DNA of 53,414 nucleotides, from assembly GCA_003602575.1 (NCBI GenBank), contig QQRY01000050.1, positions 1-53,414 of the forward strand. Direction: 5' to 3'. The notes beneath the pieces are model-generated. The model searched no databases. It saw nothing but the letters and a program-made list of their open reading frames with translations, and had not been told where the DNA came from. This DNA is from Candidatus Poseidoniales archaeon (GTDB lineage Archaea > Thermoplasmatota > Poseidoniia > Poseidoniales > Poseidoniaceae). Of this stretch, positions 17,213 to 25,099 are shown piece by piece. The first letter of the stretch is position 1; each line of letters begins with the position of its first letter. The position numbers and the translations under genes were made by a program.

Positions 17213-19120
17213 TCAACGGCCCCAAAAATGATTTTCTTTACGATGAAGTCGAATCAACTCATCTAAAATTTCTTGTTCTACAGGGGTCAGTTCGATTTTC
17301 TTTAGCCTCTTAGCATGCTTTTCAGGAACATCAACATAGAATTCATCTAATTCTTCAATATGTCTGCCAACCGTTGGCCCTTGAATCGCTACAGCGACTT
17401 CATCGCCTTGTCTAGCCTCTTTTACGTCTTCAGAATCTCGCGTTCTCAGGCTTTTGACTTGTCCAACTGAAGTACCATCTAATTTCATTAATCTTTGACC
17501 AATATGCACTCGTCCACCTACAACTCTCATTCCAACAATTGCAGGCCCTTTTGCTCTAAATGTGTGATCTTTAAGGTATAGTAGACGCCCTGGATAAACT
17601 AAGGATTCACGCTGTTCAGCCTCAATGTCGGCTTTAGTCTGTTCACGCCACTCCTCAAAACTATCTAGAATATGGTAAATAATTGAACCACTGAAGAATT
17701 TTATTTCTGAATCATCGCCCTTTAGTTCATCAGAAACTTCACTATTTGGTTTGGTTGAAAATCCTAAAATGGCTCTATTTAGAGGGTCTTGAATTGACTT
17801 AGCCATCAAGATATCTTTCTTGTTAACAGGGCCAACACTGGCTTGGCGGACTGGAATTTTGAGTTTGAATAGTTCAAATGCTAATGCTTCAAGCCCTCCG
17901 ACGGTATCTGCTTTTATTACAACACCATTCTTTTCTTCGATTGCACCCTTACAAGTTCCTTTTTGACATTTCTCAATGAATTCGACTCTTGGTGAAACCT
18001 TTTCACAAACAGAACACATGATGGGCATTTTATCGTAAATTGTTCTCCATTCTTCTTGGATTGCTTTCTTAGAATGCTCTATCTGCTCTTGTGTATTTGC
18101 AAGATACAGGGTTGTTCCAGCAATAGCTTGTTCTAATTTTGGTGCGACAATTTTTACTCCACACGCAGCTTGGACATCGGAGAAGTTAACCCATCTTTTG
18201 CCAGCATCCCTCATTTCAGACATTCCTTTCGGACGCTTCAATCCTTTGATGTGAGTAGAAAATGGCCCATCATTTGAGGCTAGCATTATCTTGTCTCCAA
18301 CCTTGAGTGATCCTCTGTAAAGAATAACATCGATTGTTTTCCCCATTCCTGTTTCATCACGCATCTCTAGGACAGTCCCCTCAGCTGGTCCAATAGTATC
18401 GGTGAGCCTATCTTCTAGAAATCTCTCAGCCAAGCCAACACTCACTGCGAGTAAGTCTTGTAGTCCTTCTCCTTCTTTAGCACTCATAGGGACTACGGCG
18501 ACATTTTGTGTGAAATCACGGATTTTATCATACCTCTCAATATTAAATCCATGCTCTGAAAATTGTCCAAGAATCTTCCAATATCTATCATCGAATAATG
18601 AAATAACATCTTCTCTTTGGTCTTTCAGTGATTCCATGAAAGAGCGCCCTTGCTCACAGGTCCAACCATGTATCCTGTCTACTTTATTTGCAGCAATTAC
18701 GAAAGGAGTCTTTGTTTCTTTCAATGTGTTAAGACTCTCAATAGTTTGAGGTTGTAAACCTTCCATTATGTCTATCACTAATATTGCAATATCTGCAACT
18801 GAACCACCCCTATTTCTAAGACTGACAAATGAGTGGTGGCCAGGAGTATCGATGAATAACAAACCGGGAGATTTGAAATTCTTACCGCCAAGCATTGCGG
18901 CACATGTATCATTGAGCACATCAGCAGGTACTTCAGTGGCTCCGATATGTTGAGTGATACCACCGGCTTCTCTATCCATTACGCTGGCTTGTCTTTCAGA
19001 GCCAATCGATCTTACCAAGTCAAGTACACTTGTTTTACCGTGGTCGACGTGACCTAAGACTGAGACAATAGGTTGACGATTTTCACCGCGAACCACATTT
19101 TCTTCTATCTCTTCTGCCAT
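17213..19120 (-). CDS. infB: Translation initiation factor aIF5B (IF2)
   Basis: A 635-residue archaeal IF5B, the GTPase that promotes ribosomal subunit joining. G1 is GHVDHGKTS near residue 23, G3 is DTPGHHSF and G4 is NKVD, followed by domain II and the C-terminal domains III and IV with GVVIKADTVGGLEALAFEL. Unusually, about 370-395 holds CSVC...CQKGTC, a possible four-cysteine metal knuckle between domains II and III. The N-terminus is short, as in archaea. GGAGGGAT at 19126-19133, five bases before the ATG, supports the start. It is the last gene of the canonical ribosomal-protein cluster upstream. Confidence 0.95.
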   Translation of the reverse strand: MAEEIEENVVRGENRQPIVSVLGHVDHGKTSVLDLVRSIGSERQASVMDREAGGITQHIGATEVPADVLNDTCAAMLGGKNFKSPGLLFIDTPGHHSFVSLRNRGGSVADIAILVIDIMEGLQPQTIESLNTLKETKTPFVIAANKVDRIHGWTCEQGRSFMESLKDQREDVISLFDDRYWKILGQFSEHGFNIERYDKIRDFTQNVAVVPMSAKEGEGLQDLLAVSVGLAERFLEDRLTDTIGPAEGTVLEMRDETGMGKTIDVILYRGSLKVGDKIMLASNDGPFSTHIKGLKRPKGMSEMRDAGKRWVNFSDVQAACGVKIVAPKLEQAIAGTTLYLANTQEQIEHSKKAIQEEWRTIYDKMPIMCSVCEKVSPRVEFIEKCQKGTCKGAIEEKNGVVIKADTVGGLEALAFELFKLKIPVRQASVGPVNKKDILMAKSIQDPLNRAILGFSTKPNSEVSDELKGDDSEIKFFSGSIIYHILDSFEEWREQTKADIEAEQRESLVYPGRLLYLKDHTFRAKGPAIVGMRVVGGRVHIGQRLMKLDGTSVGQVKSLRTRDSEDVKEARQGDEVAVAIQGPTVGRHIEELDEFYVDVPEKHAKRLKKIELTPVEQEILDELIRLHRKENHFWGR

Positions 19121-19125
19121 ACATT

Positions 19126-19133
19126 ATCCCTCC
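19126..19133 (-). promoter_or_regulatory. Shine-Dalgarno site of aIF5B
   Basis: Read on the minus strand, GGAGGGAT lies five bases before the ATG at 19120. It resembles a strong archaeal Shine-Dalgarno sequence and fixes the start codon. Confidence 0.6.
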
Positions 19134-19158
19134 ACTGTGGGAGTAAGGTCTGTGGCAA

Positions 19159-19605
19159 TCACTCATAAAACCATCTTGAGATGGTTTGGTCCCAGTCCAT
19201 TACTCCTTCTGGGAACCAAAGGCCAAGTTCGAACTCAGCAGTTTCAGGAGCGTCAGAACCGTGAATCATATTGTATCCAATGTCCATTCCATAATCTCCT
19301 CGAATGGTGCCGGGTGCGGCTTCTCTTCCATTGGTTGGGCCAATCAAGTTTCTAGCTACACTGATAGCATCTCTTCCTGCCCAAGCCATACAGACCACAG
19401 GGCCAGAGGTTACAAATTTGATTAATCCAGGAAAAAAAGGTCTCTCTGAATGGACCGCATAATGTGAGCGAGCAGTCTCTTCACTAGGGACGATTGATTT
19501 CAAACCAACGAGTTTCAAACCTTTTTGTTCGAACCTTCCAATAATTTCTCCAATCAATCCACGTTGTACTCCATCAGGTTTTATCATTACATATGTGGTT
19601 TCCAT
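19159..19605 (-). CDS. ndk: Nucleoside diphosphate kinase
   Basis: A 148-residue NDK that transfers the gamma-phosphate between nucleoside triphosphates and diphosphates through a phosphohistidine. Family motifs are [21 protein letters not shown] at the N-terminus, the RERPFFPG-type stretch SERPFFPGL, and the active-site His in NMIHGSD. Length is typical. The ATG at 19605 begins the family N-terminus; an in-frame start at 19617 adds four residues. It lies between L24e and aIF5B, the conserved archaeal order, with gaps of 58 and 38 bases. Confidence 0.95.
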   Translation of the reverse strand: METTYVMIKPDGVQRGLIGEIIGRFEQKGLKLVGLKSIVPSEETARSHYAVHSERPFFPGLIKFVTSGPVVCMAWAGRDAISVARNLIGPTNGREAAPGTIRGDYGMDIGYNMIHGSDAPETAEFELGLWFPEGVMDWDQTISRWFYE

Positions 19606-19675
19606 ATAGTTCACCAATCCTTTCCAAAAACAACCCCTTTATGAGGGATACGGAAATATAAGATACAGCCAGTGA

Positions 19676-19864
19676 TTAAATTCCGCCTTTTACATAATGG
19701 CGGGTCCACTTAACTTTACGAGAATTTCTACGTAGTTTGACCATATTCTTTCTTGCTTTGGAATTCTTGAACCACATGATGCTTCCATCACGACGAACAA
19801 ACATCATTCCAGTTCCTGGTTCGATCTCTTCTCCAGAGAAACTACAAATTCTTCTTTCTGGCAT
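19676..19864 (-). CDS. rpl24e: Ribosomal protein L24e, zinc-ligand-poor variant
   Basis: A 62-residue large-subunit ribosomal protein. The motif EEIEPGTGMMFVRRDGS is diagnostic of L24e. In most archaea the N-terminal CxxC and a second FCSSKC pair bind zinc. Here the first pair is C7-SF-S10 and the second site reads FKNSKA (residues 32-37), so three of the four usual cysteines are absent (10, 33 and 37). The fold core is retained, so the gene is probably functional without zinc. It sits six bases from S28e and 58 bases before ndk. Confidence 0.93.
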   Translation of the reverse strand: MPERRICSFSGEEIEPGTGMMFVRRDGSIMWFKNSKARKNMVKLRRNSRKVKWTRHYVKGGI

Positions 19865-19870
19865 TATTCA

Positions 19871-20095
19871 TCACCTAGCATTTAATTTACGAGCTTCACG
19901 ACCTGTGTCCTTCAGCATCAATATGTCTCCAACACGAATTGGCCCCAAGACATTTCGAGATATAATTCGGCCAACGTCTCTAGGGTTAGGTGCATCATTG
20001 ACACGGACCTTAACCTGAGTTGCTTCACCAGTCATACCGGTTCTTCCGACGATTTCGACCACTTCTGCGGGCCATCCACCAAGATCTTCGCTCAT
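19871..20095 (-). CDS. rps28e: Ribosomal protein S28e
   Basis: A 74-residue small-subunit ribosomal protein. The family core ([22 protein letters not shown], then [18 protein letters not shown]) is fully recognisable, an OB-fold that contacts the decoding platform. Length is typical of archaeal and eukaryotic S28e. It lies 23 bases after L7Ae and six bases before L24e, the canonical archaeal order. Confidence 0.95.
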   Translation of the reverse strand: MSEDLGGWPAEVVEIVGRTGMTGEATQVKVRVNDAPNPRDVGRIISRNVLGPIRVGDILMLKDTGREARKLNAR

Positions 20096-20118
20096 ATTAT
20101 TTCAACTCCAAAATTGGT

Positions 20119-20490
20119 TCAAGCCTTCAAGCCGTTGATGATTTCAACAACTTCATTGAATTTGTCTTGTGCGCCTTTATTGATTTCCATTACGGCGATA
20201 GAAGCAGTCTTCACACCTTTTGGAAGACCTGCTTCAGAAGCAAGATATTCTTGAGAAGGAACATATCCGTAAGGGATTCCTTTCTCTTCACAAATCAAAG
20301 GAATGTGAGCAAGTAGTTCAGGAGGGTTAACATCTTCAGCTAGGACGATGAACTGAGCAGTGCCTCGTTCAGCAGTCTTAGTTACTTCGTTACTTCCTTT
20401 CTTGATTCTTCCATTTGAATTGGATTGAATCATTTCATATATTTTATCAGATACTTCAGTTGGGGTTTCAAAACGCACGTGTACAGTCAT
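20119..20490 (-). CDS. rpl7ae: Ribosomal protein L7Ae
   Basis: A 123-residue kink-turn RNA-binding protein of the L7Ae/L30e family. It is part of the large subunit and, in archaea, of C/D and H/ACA guide RNPs and RNase P. The motif GRIKKGSNEVTKTAERGTA and the later AEDVNPPELLAHIPLICEEKG are diagnostic. The ATG at 20490 (MTVHVRFETP) is chosen. A longer reading from 20526 adds 12 residues unlike the family, and the TATA box at 20542-20549 would place transcription start near 20519, inside that extension. First gene of the translation operon. Confidence 0.95.
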   Translation of the reverse strand: MTVHVRFETPTEVSDKIYEMIQSNSNGRIKKGSNEVTKTAERGTAQFIVLAEDVNPPELLAHIPLICEEKGIPYGYVPSQEYLASEAGLPKGVKTASIAVMEINKGAQDKFNEVVEIINGLKA

Positions 20491-20541
20491 TGGAATTCGC
20501 TCCATCCTCTTGTTAAAGGCAACCATGCGCAGAACCTCAAC

Positions 20542-20549
20542 AATATAAA
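20542..20549 (-). promoter_or_regulatory. TATA box of the L7Ae translation operon
   Basis: On the minus strand the sequence is TTTATATT. A start about 26 bases downstream of its centre falls near 20519, giving a leader of about 29 bases before the L7Ae ATG at 20490. The leader contains GGATGGAG, a possible ribosome-binding site. Confidence 0.55.
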
Positions 20550-20635
20550 CGCGACGGAAGAATTGAACATTGAAAATAACCGAAATATAGAACTTTTAAT
20601 GGTTAAATAATGAAGTTAAATGGTCAACTAAGAGC

Positions 20636-21583
20636 CTAAAGTTCCAATCCAAGCCGGTCCATCAACTCAAAAACACCGCGTGCTAAGGCAGGGCCGCCGG
20701 AGATAACATCTCGTGGATTTGGAAGAGAACTTGTTGAGTGAACACCATCGACATATCTAACCAAACGAGCAATCGCCCCTCCGGTGAATAATCCATGCGA
20801 GCATGCAGCATGAACTTCAACTGCTCCTTGGCTTCTGAGAGCGTCTGCTGCTCTACATATCGTTCCTCCAGTTGCTATCATGTCATCAACAATAGCAACA
20901 ATCTTACCATCTACGTCCAAATCTTTGGCTTTATGTATAATAGTATGAGCATCAATCCTTGTTTTCTCAAGGTATGAAAATTGACAATCAATTGTTTCTG
21001 CAACTTCAGATGCACGTGCTATAGCCCCTTTGTCTGGAGATAGAATGAAGTCGGGTTGAACTTCTTTTTGGAGGTGCAGGGCTAATTCTGGCATTGCGGA
21101 TGTAAAAGCGACAGGAACAGATAATCCAGCTAGAACTTTTGGTTCATGGATGTCAAAAACAATTATTCCATCACATCTTGATGATAGAAGATTTCCAATT
21201 GCCTTTGCTGAAATCGCTTCACCTGGATTAAATCTCTTATCCTGTCTTGAATATCCGAAATAAGGAATGGCAAGCAAAACACCAGGCCCCACATTTTCTA
21301 ATTCTTGAGGTCCTATGTTTTTCAAATTCTCCATGTTCCCAGTTCTAACATCATTGATGGCTTCCAACATTAGTAGAGTTTCAACAATCCCGGAATCAGG
21401 GAATGTATTAGACACTAATACTACTGGTTCTTTTCGAACAGCATCGATCACTTCACTAGGGATTCTAATGTAACCTTCTGTATCGGGGAATCTCCGAGTT
21501 TCAAGCGAATGATGTTCCCAATTCAGAGTCTCAGCAAGTTGTTTAGCCAAGGGTTTTGAATTACTTCCTGACAGTACTACCAT
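20636..21583 (-). CDS. prs: Ribose-phosphate pyrophosphokinase (PRPP synthetase)
   Basis: A 315-residue enzyme that makes PRPP from ribose 5-phosphate and ATP for nucleotide and amino acid synthesis. PRPP-family motifs include the PRPP loop VAIVDDMIATGGTICRAADAL, the ATP-binding YFGYSRQDKRFNPGEAISAK and the DIHEP stretch. The ATG at 21583 (MVVLSGSNSKPLAK) is chosen because AGAGGGGAG lies three bases upstream. The open frame runs 41 residues further, but that part crosses the tRNA-Ile 3' end and is not real. It follows tRNA-Ile on the same strand. Confidence 0.95.
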   Translation of the reverse strand: MVVLSGSNSKPLAKQLAETLNWEHHSLETRRFPDTEGYIRIPSEVIDAVRKEPVVLVSNTFPDSGIVETLLMLEAINDVRTGNMENLKNIGPQELENVGPGVLLAIPYFGYSRQDKRFNPGEAISAKAIGNLLSSRCDGIIVFDIHEPKVLAGLSVPVAFTSAMPELALHLQKEVQPDFILSPDKGAIARASEVAETIDCQFSYLEKTRIDAHTIIHKAKDLDVDGKIVAIVDDMIATGGTICRAADALRSQGAVEVHAACSHGLFTGGAIARLVRYVDGVHSTSSLPNPRDVISGGPALARGVFELMDRLGLEL

Positions 21584-21586
21584 CGT

Positions 21587-21595
21587 CTCCCCTCT
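21587..21595 (-). promoter_or_regulatory. Shine-Dalgarno site that fixes the prs start
   Basis: Minus-strand AGAGGGGAG lies three bases before the ATG at 21583. The same word with the same spacing precedes pyrB, so it is probably the preferred ribosome-binding form here. It excludes the longer frame through the tRNA. Confidence 0.6.
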
Positions 21596-21648
21596 GGTCA
21601 ACCCTCGTGGTGGACATTCATGTTCTTTGCGTGTGCAAATATGTGATT

Positions 21649-21725
21649 TGGTGCGCGAGGCAGGACTTGAACCTGCGACCTCCCGGTTATCAGCCGGGTG
21701 CTCCAACCGACTAAGCTACCCGCGC
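21649..21725 (-). tRNA. tRNA-Ile (anticodon GAT), CCA encoded
   Basis: A complete cloverleaf is readable on the minus strand. The acceptor stem is GCGCGGG with CTCGCGC (one G-U pair). The anticodon stem is CCCGG/CCGGG around the loop CTGATAA, so the anticodon is GAT. The T arm is GCAGG-TTCAAGT-CCTGC. The mature body ends at 21652 with discriminator A, and CCA follows at 21651-21649. No intron is seen. The gene lies just upstream of prs and between prs and the PRC-barrel-like gene. Confidence 0.97.
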
Positions 21726-21803
21726 AAGGGTAAACTCGCCGACCAACTTCCCCGTCATAAGAGTGACGGAATAATTAATCTACTTATCATGTGAATTTAG
21801 CAA

Positions 21804-22397
21804 TCACTCTTCTTCCAAAGAATTGATTGTAATGTATGAAGGCAATTGTAATACTCTCTCAAAGGTTCTTGACAAAACTACTTCGTCTAATCTCTCTCTG
21901 GTTCTAGAGAATGCAGTAATTGGAATTCTAATGTTATCTTCGATTCCAAAGTCCTTCTGTATTCCAAGGCGTGTTTGTACGATGACGCCTTTGTATGTTC
22001 TTTTAACTTTGAAAAGTTCGGTAATAACTCCGATTTCTCTACCTTGGTTATCTAGTACTGCGCGATCAAGCATCTCATCAGGCGCATACAGTTTTTCATC
22101 TATACGTACTGTGTTTCTCCATCTTCTTTGTAGTTCACGCATAGATTTTGACAATTTCACAGTGCCATCATTTCTAATGCTATGTACTAACTCTTTAGGC
22201 AGAGGTGCTAGTTCAGCAGGCTTTCTCATATATTCGTCAGCAACATCAGATTCCACTTGTATGCGCATAGAACGCACTCTTGCTTCATTAGGGTGATGAC
22301 GCTCACCCACTATTGTACCAACTTTCTTATCATTCACATATACATCTCTTTGGAGTAATTCCTGGATGTCGTATTTTTCGTTTCTCATTTTTCCCAT
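21804..22397 (-). CDS. PRC-barrel-like protein (two modules)
   Basis: A 197-residue soluble protein with two PRC-barrel-like modules. The first begins DVYVNDKKVGTIVG near residue 17; the second begins DRAVLDNQGREIGVITELFKV near residue 115. The residues between are a basic helical linker (SMRELQRRWRNTVR). PRC-barrel proteins in archaea include the CdpB proteins that link FtsZ to the division machinery. That role is only a possibility here; RNA-processing roles are also known for the fold. It opens onto the motif-rich gap at 22.4-22.8 kb and sits upstream of tRNA-Ile. Confidence 0.65.
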   Translation of the reverse strand: MGKMRNEKYDIQELLQRDVYVNDKKVGTIVGERHHPNEARVRSMRIQVESDVADEYMRKPAELAPLPKELVHSIRNDGTVKLSKSMRELQRRWRNTVRIDEKLYAPDEMLDRAVLDNQGREIGVITELFKVKRTYKGVIVQTRLGIQKDFGIEDNIRIPITAFSRTRERLDEVVLSRTFERVLQLPSYITINSLEEE

Positions 22398-22483
22398 CTC
22401 GTTATCGGGGTCTTCCCGTTAAATGGTCCTCTCTCGTGGAGGGTCTTATACTCTTTGGAAGAAATTAGGTGAAATCCAATTGA

Positions 22484-22497
22484 AAATGTCGTATAAT
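22484..22497. repeat. Direct repeat AAATGTCGTATAAT, copy 1
   Basis: An identical 14-base word recurs at 22543-22556, 59 bases downstream. On the minus strand it reads ATTATACGACATTT, which contains a TATA-like core facing the PRC-barrel-like gene about 90 bases away. It may be an operator or an upstream promoter element. Confidence 0.5.
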
Positions 22498-22542
22498 TTT
22501 ATTCACTTCAATTGGAAAAGCGATAAAAAAATCAATTTTTTC

Positions 22543-22556
22543 AAATGTCGTATAAT
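22543..22556. repeat. Direct repeat AAATGTCGTATAAT, copy 2
   Basis: Second identical copy of the 14-base word, in the same orientation and 59 bases from the first. Both copies are flanked by CAATT words. Confidence 0.5.
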
Positions 22557-22767
22557 CTATTTTCAATATAACTTACTATAAGAATTAGCATTTTAACATC
22601 AAAAAGCTATAAACTAAATTTGACAAACCATCGTAAATTCAATTGGTTCTGAGGTTTGAATTCTGAGAATTATCAACTTGATCGCTACATGATGCCGAAT
22701 AAACGAAATAATAAATTTTCAATTAAAAATTCTATTTTTCAATTAGAAAATACAGCATATTTATTCG

Positions 22768-22775
22768 CTATATAG
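22768..22775 (+). promoter_or_regulatory. Candidate TATA box of the SDR-like gene
   Basis: CTATATAG lies about 43 bases upstream of the ATG at 22815. A start about 26 bases downstream gives a short leader of some 17 bases. Spacing-based call. Confidence 0.4.
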
Positions 22776-22814
22776 TAGTACTAATTTACATTTAACGACT
22801 GTTAGCGTTGGTTG

Positions 22815-23645
22815 ATGGAAAGGGTTTGTGTTCACATTAGGGGGCAATTAGGTTCACTTGGCCATTCAATAATTCAGCGGTTACTTCGCGGAGAATTGGA
22901 CATCATAGTTCAAGATGACAATTATAAGAATCTGAAACAACTCTTTTCTACAGAACTTGAATTCTCGAAATCGAAGATATTATCATCTAGTATCAATCCA
23001 ATTACGGCAGGAAATAGGGTGCTTCTTCTTGGGTTTGAGAACTATTGTGATTCTGCCGATGATCCTAAAATTGGGATTGGAGTTGATGGGGCAGAAGTAA
23101 TTCTGGTGACTCCTAGGACTAATTCATTAGAAATAGATTCAACCGAAGTAGATTGTCATATTGTTATTCATGATATGATGCCTAGCAATTCTTCTTATCC
23201 TTGGATGAATCAAACCTTAGACCATATGGCTGAATCATTAGTTGAGAATATGGATTATGATGCTACAGAAAATTTAGCCTGGTGGGTGGCGGAAGTTGAT
23301 GTTGCAGATGCCATCTCTAGATTGGTTCTAAGCAATCACCCCAGTCCCTCAAAAATCGACATAGCTGGCCGCCGTAGTTGGTCTGAAGAACAAGTATTTG
23401 ATGAGTTAAAGATTCTCTATAACAGAACAGTTGCAGGGCAATCTGGAGATTTTACTACAGAGCATTTGTCAACACCAAGTACTCCAAATATCGAGATGGT
23501 GCCTGTAGGACAATCGATTCAAAGCGAACGTCCAGACTTGAATAGGTTACATCAATCATTAGTTTTAGCAGATGGCGAGGGATGGCGTCCAATGACTCCA
23601 ATAAGGACTGCTTTGATGCATTTCCTAATTGGAAAAATGAATTAA
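22815..23645 (+). CDS. Degenerate extended SDR (NAD-epimerase-like) protein
   Basis: A 276-residue protein resembling NAD-dependent epimerase/dehydratases. Near the start, GQLGSLG fits the GxxGxxG dinucleotide motif. Later AEVDVADAISRLV matches the VDVxDVA region, and the end (RPDLNRLHQSL, then GWRPMTPIRTAL) matches the family's terminal substrate-region pattern. The catalytic YxxxK pair is not found at the expected place, so it may bind nucleotide sugars or act structurally instead of catalysing. The ATG at 22815 is preferred over a TTG at 22812. It is convergent with the lipoprotein gene, only five bases apart. Confidence 0.6.
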   Translation: MERVCVHIRGQLGSLGHSIIQRLLRGELDIIVQDDNYKNLKQLFSTELEFSKSKILSSSINPITAGNRVLLLGFENYCDSADDPKIGIGVDGAEVILVTPRTNSLEIDSTEVDCHIVIHDMMPSNSSYPWMNQTLDHMAESLVENMDYDATENLAWWVAEVDVADAISRLVLSNHPSPSKIDIAGRRSWSEEQVFDELKILYNRTVAGQSGDFTTEHLSTPSTPNIEMVPVGQSIQSERPDLNRLHQSLVLADGEGWRPMTPIRTALMHFLIGKMN

Positions 23646-23650
23646 ACTGC

Positions 23651-25087
23651 TCATAGAGTTTGAGGGCCACCGTCTGGAATCTCGGTTAGTGCAGTTAGAT
23701 TTCCATACAATGTCGGGCCATTAGTCAATGTCCCAAAGATACCAGTATCACCATTAGGATTGTGTGAAAGAGCAAGCCAAGGGCGGCCATAAGCATCAAT
23801 CTGCATATCTATGAAGTCGCCAAATCCGCCACATCGCTCATAGCCACAGGTTGGACTTGCATTGTCTAGCGGATCAGAATCAGCGTTCACTTGAACCGTT
23901 GTGATTAGAGGAGTTTCGTTGAATGCATCGGTCATGACTGAAATATATCCATCCCATAATCCATCTCCATCTTCTCCGATATAGCCGAAGGCAACTCTTC
24001 CTGGGTCGCCTGCAATAACTACTGGGAAGCCAGTTCCTTTCAGGTGGCTAGGTGCAATCATCACAGCATCAGACCATGTATTTGCATCGTCAACCGAGTA
24101 AGAGAAATATGGGAGATTGTCATATCCCATCCACATTGCATATACGTTACTTTCACTATCTGTATCTACTTGAGCTTCTTCAGCATTCCATGTATCTGCC
24201 GTTCCTGATTCTTCAGTAGGTAATACGTGTTCGCTCCAAGTTAAAGCCCCATCTTCAGTCTTATACATTGAGTAACCTTCTCCATCACAACCGATTTGTC
24301 CTCGATAGAAATTACCATTTTCTGCACCTATAATGTGGGCAGATAATCCTCCACTTTGACAGTCGATAGGGGCGCCAGGTAGTTCAGGCCCCCAAGTAAA
24401 TCCTCCATCTTGACTTGCAGAGCACAGAGGTGCAGGCCAATTTCCGTTAATACAGAATACCCATAGGGTTTCATGCAGAATTCCTCCATATGGAGAAGAA
24501 GCAATAGTTTGGTGGTCTTGCACAGAATAGCCAGTTGCTATCGAAGGTCCTACCCATGATGCGCCCTCATCATCACTCCACTCAACTGTCATTCCGCCTA
24601 AAGCATGCATGTCGAATTTCATTATTCTATCAGTCCATGGGTCTACGTAAACATATGGATCGTTTGAATTGGCAACAGGTGGTTGAGCACCATAAACATC
24701 TACGCAAGAATAGTCGCTTATGGAAGTCATCTCAACCATATTACTACACTGTACAATAGCAGTTGAGCCCGAATTACCATTACCCCAACTAGTGATATAC
24801 AAATTACCAGTAGATGTTATTCCCATAGTTGGCTCGAAAGTAGACATACCAATGCCATAATAGGATGATGTAGAATAGAATGGAATATTATTGCCACTTA
24901 AGTTACTACTATTTCCTACTGCATCAATACCACCAGGATAATGATACCATGTTCTATTTCCAATTTCGAAATCAAATACGCCCTTATCGATTACAACCTC
25001 TTCTTCTTCTTCACTGCCAAAGCAACCAGATAGTACTGAAGTAGCCATTATACAAGTCAACAAAAGTGCTTTCATCATTCTTTTCAT
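23651..25087 (-). CDS. Lipoprotein with sialidase/BNR-like beta-propeller
   Basis: A 478-residue exported lipoprotein. The signal peptide ends in LSGC with lipid Cys22, followed by an acidic linker (EEEEEVV). The rest shows repeated blade-like motifs with Ser/Asp-Trp turns, such as WSDDEGASWVGP, SQDGGFTWGPEL, TEDGALTWSEH and VDDANTWSDAVM. These are the Asp-box (SxDxGxTW) signature of sialidase-type propellers, here in at least four copies. Catalytic sialidase residues are not evident, so it is more likely a binding or structural surface protein. ATGs at 25087 and 25075 are both possible starts. Upstream of it is deoxyhypusine synthase, 12 bases away on the same strand. Confidence 0.85.
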   Translation of the reverse strand: MKRMMKALLLTCIMATSVLSGCFGSEEEEEVVIDKGVFDFEIGNRTWYHYPGGIDAVGNSSNLSGNNIPFYSTSSYYGIGMSTFEPTMGITSTGNLYITSWGNGNSGSTAIVQCSNMVEMTSISDYSCVDVYGAQPPVANSNDPYVYVDPWTDRIMKFDMHALGGMTVEWSDDEGASWVGPSIATGYSVQDHQTIASSPYGGILHETLWVFCINGNWPAPLCSASQDGGFTWGPELPGAPIDCQSGGLSAHIIGAENGNFYRGQIGCDGEGYSMYKTEDGALTWSEHVLPTEESGTADTWNAEEAQVDTDSESNVYAMWMGYDNLPYFSYSVDDANTWSDAVMIAPSHLKGTGFPVVIAGDPGRVAFGYIGEDGDGLWDGYISVMTDAFNETPLITTVQVNADSDPLDNASPTCGYERCGGFGDFIDMQIDAYGRPWLALSHNPNGDTGIFGTLTNGPTLYGNLTALTEIPDGGPQTL

Positions 25088-25099
25088 ATTATTCCCTCA

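Larger units (their letters stand above)
22476..22750. repeat. Cluster of CAATT-centred palindromic words
   Basis: Five related words occur here: CCAATTGAAAAT (22476-22487), TTCAATTGGAAAA (22507-22519), TTCAATTGGTT (22638-22648), TTTTCAATTAAAAA (22716-22729) and TTTTTCAATTAGAAAA (22735-22750). Each approximates TTTTCAATTGAAAA. AT-rich sequence makes some hits expected by chance, but their concentration is notable. Confidence 0.45.
22398..22814. other. AT-rich intergenic hub, 417 bases
   Basis: This is the only gap longer than 300 bases. No convincing open frame or structured RNA was found. It holds two copies of AAATGTCGTATAAT, five AATT-centred TTCAATT-type words and a candidate TATA box for the rightward gene. 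It separates the divergent PRC-barrel-like gene (-) and the SDR-like gene (+). It could be a shared regulatory region or a protein-binding cluster. Confidence 0.6.

Noticed and set aside
21584-21706. N-terminal extension of PRPP synthetase
   Set aside because: The extra 41 residues are read across the 3' part of tRNA-Ile and the spacer; the Shine-Dalgarno site before 21583 marks the real start.
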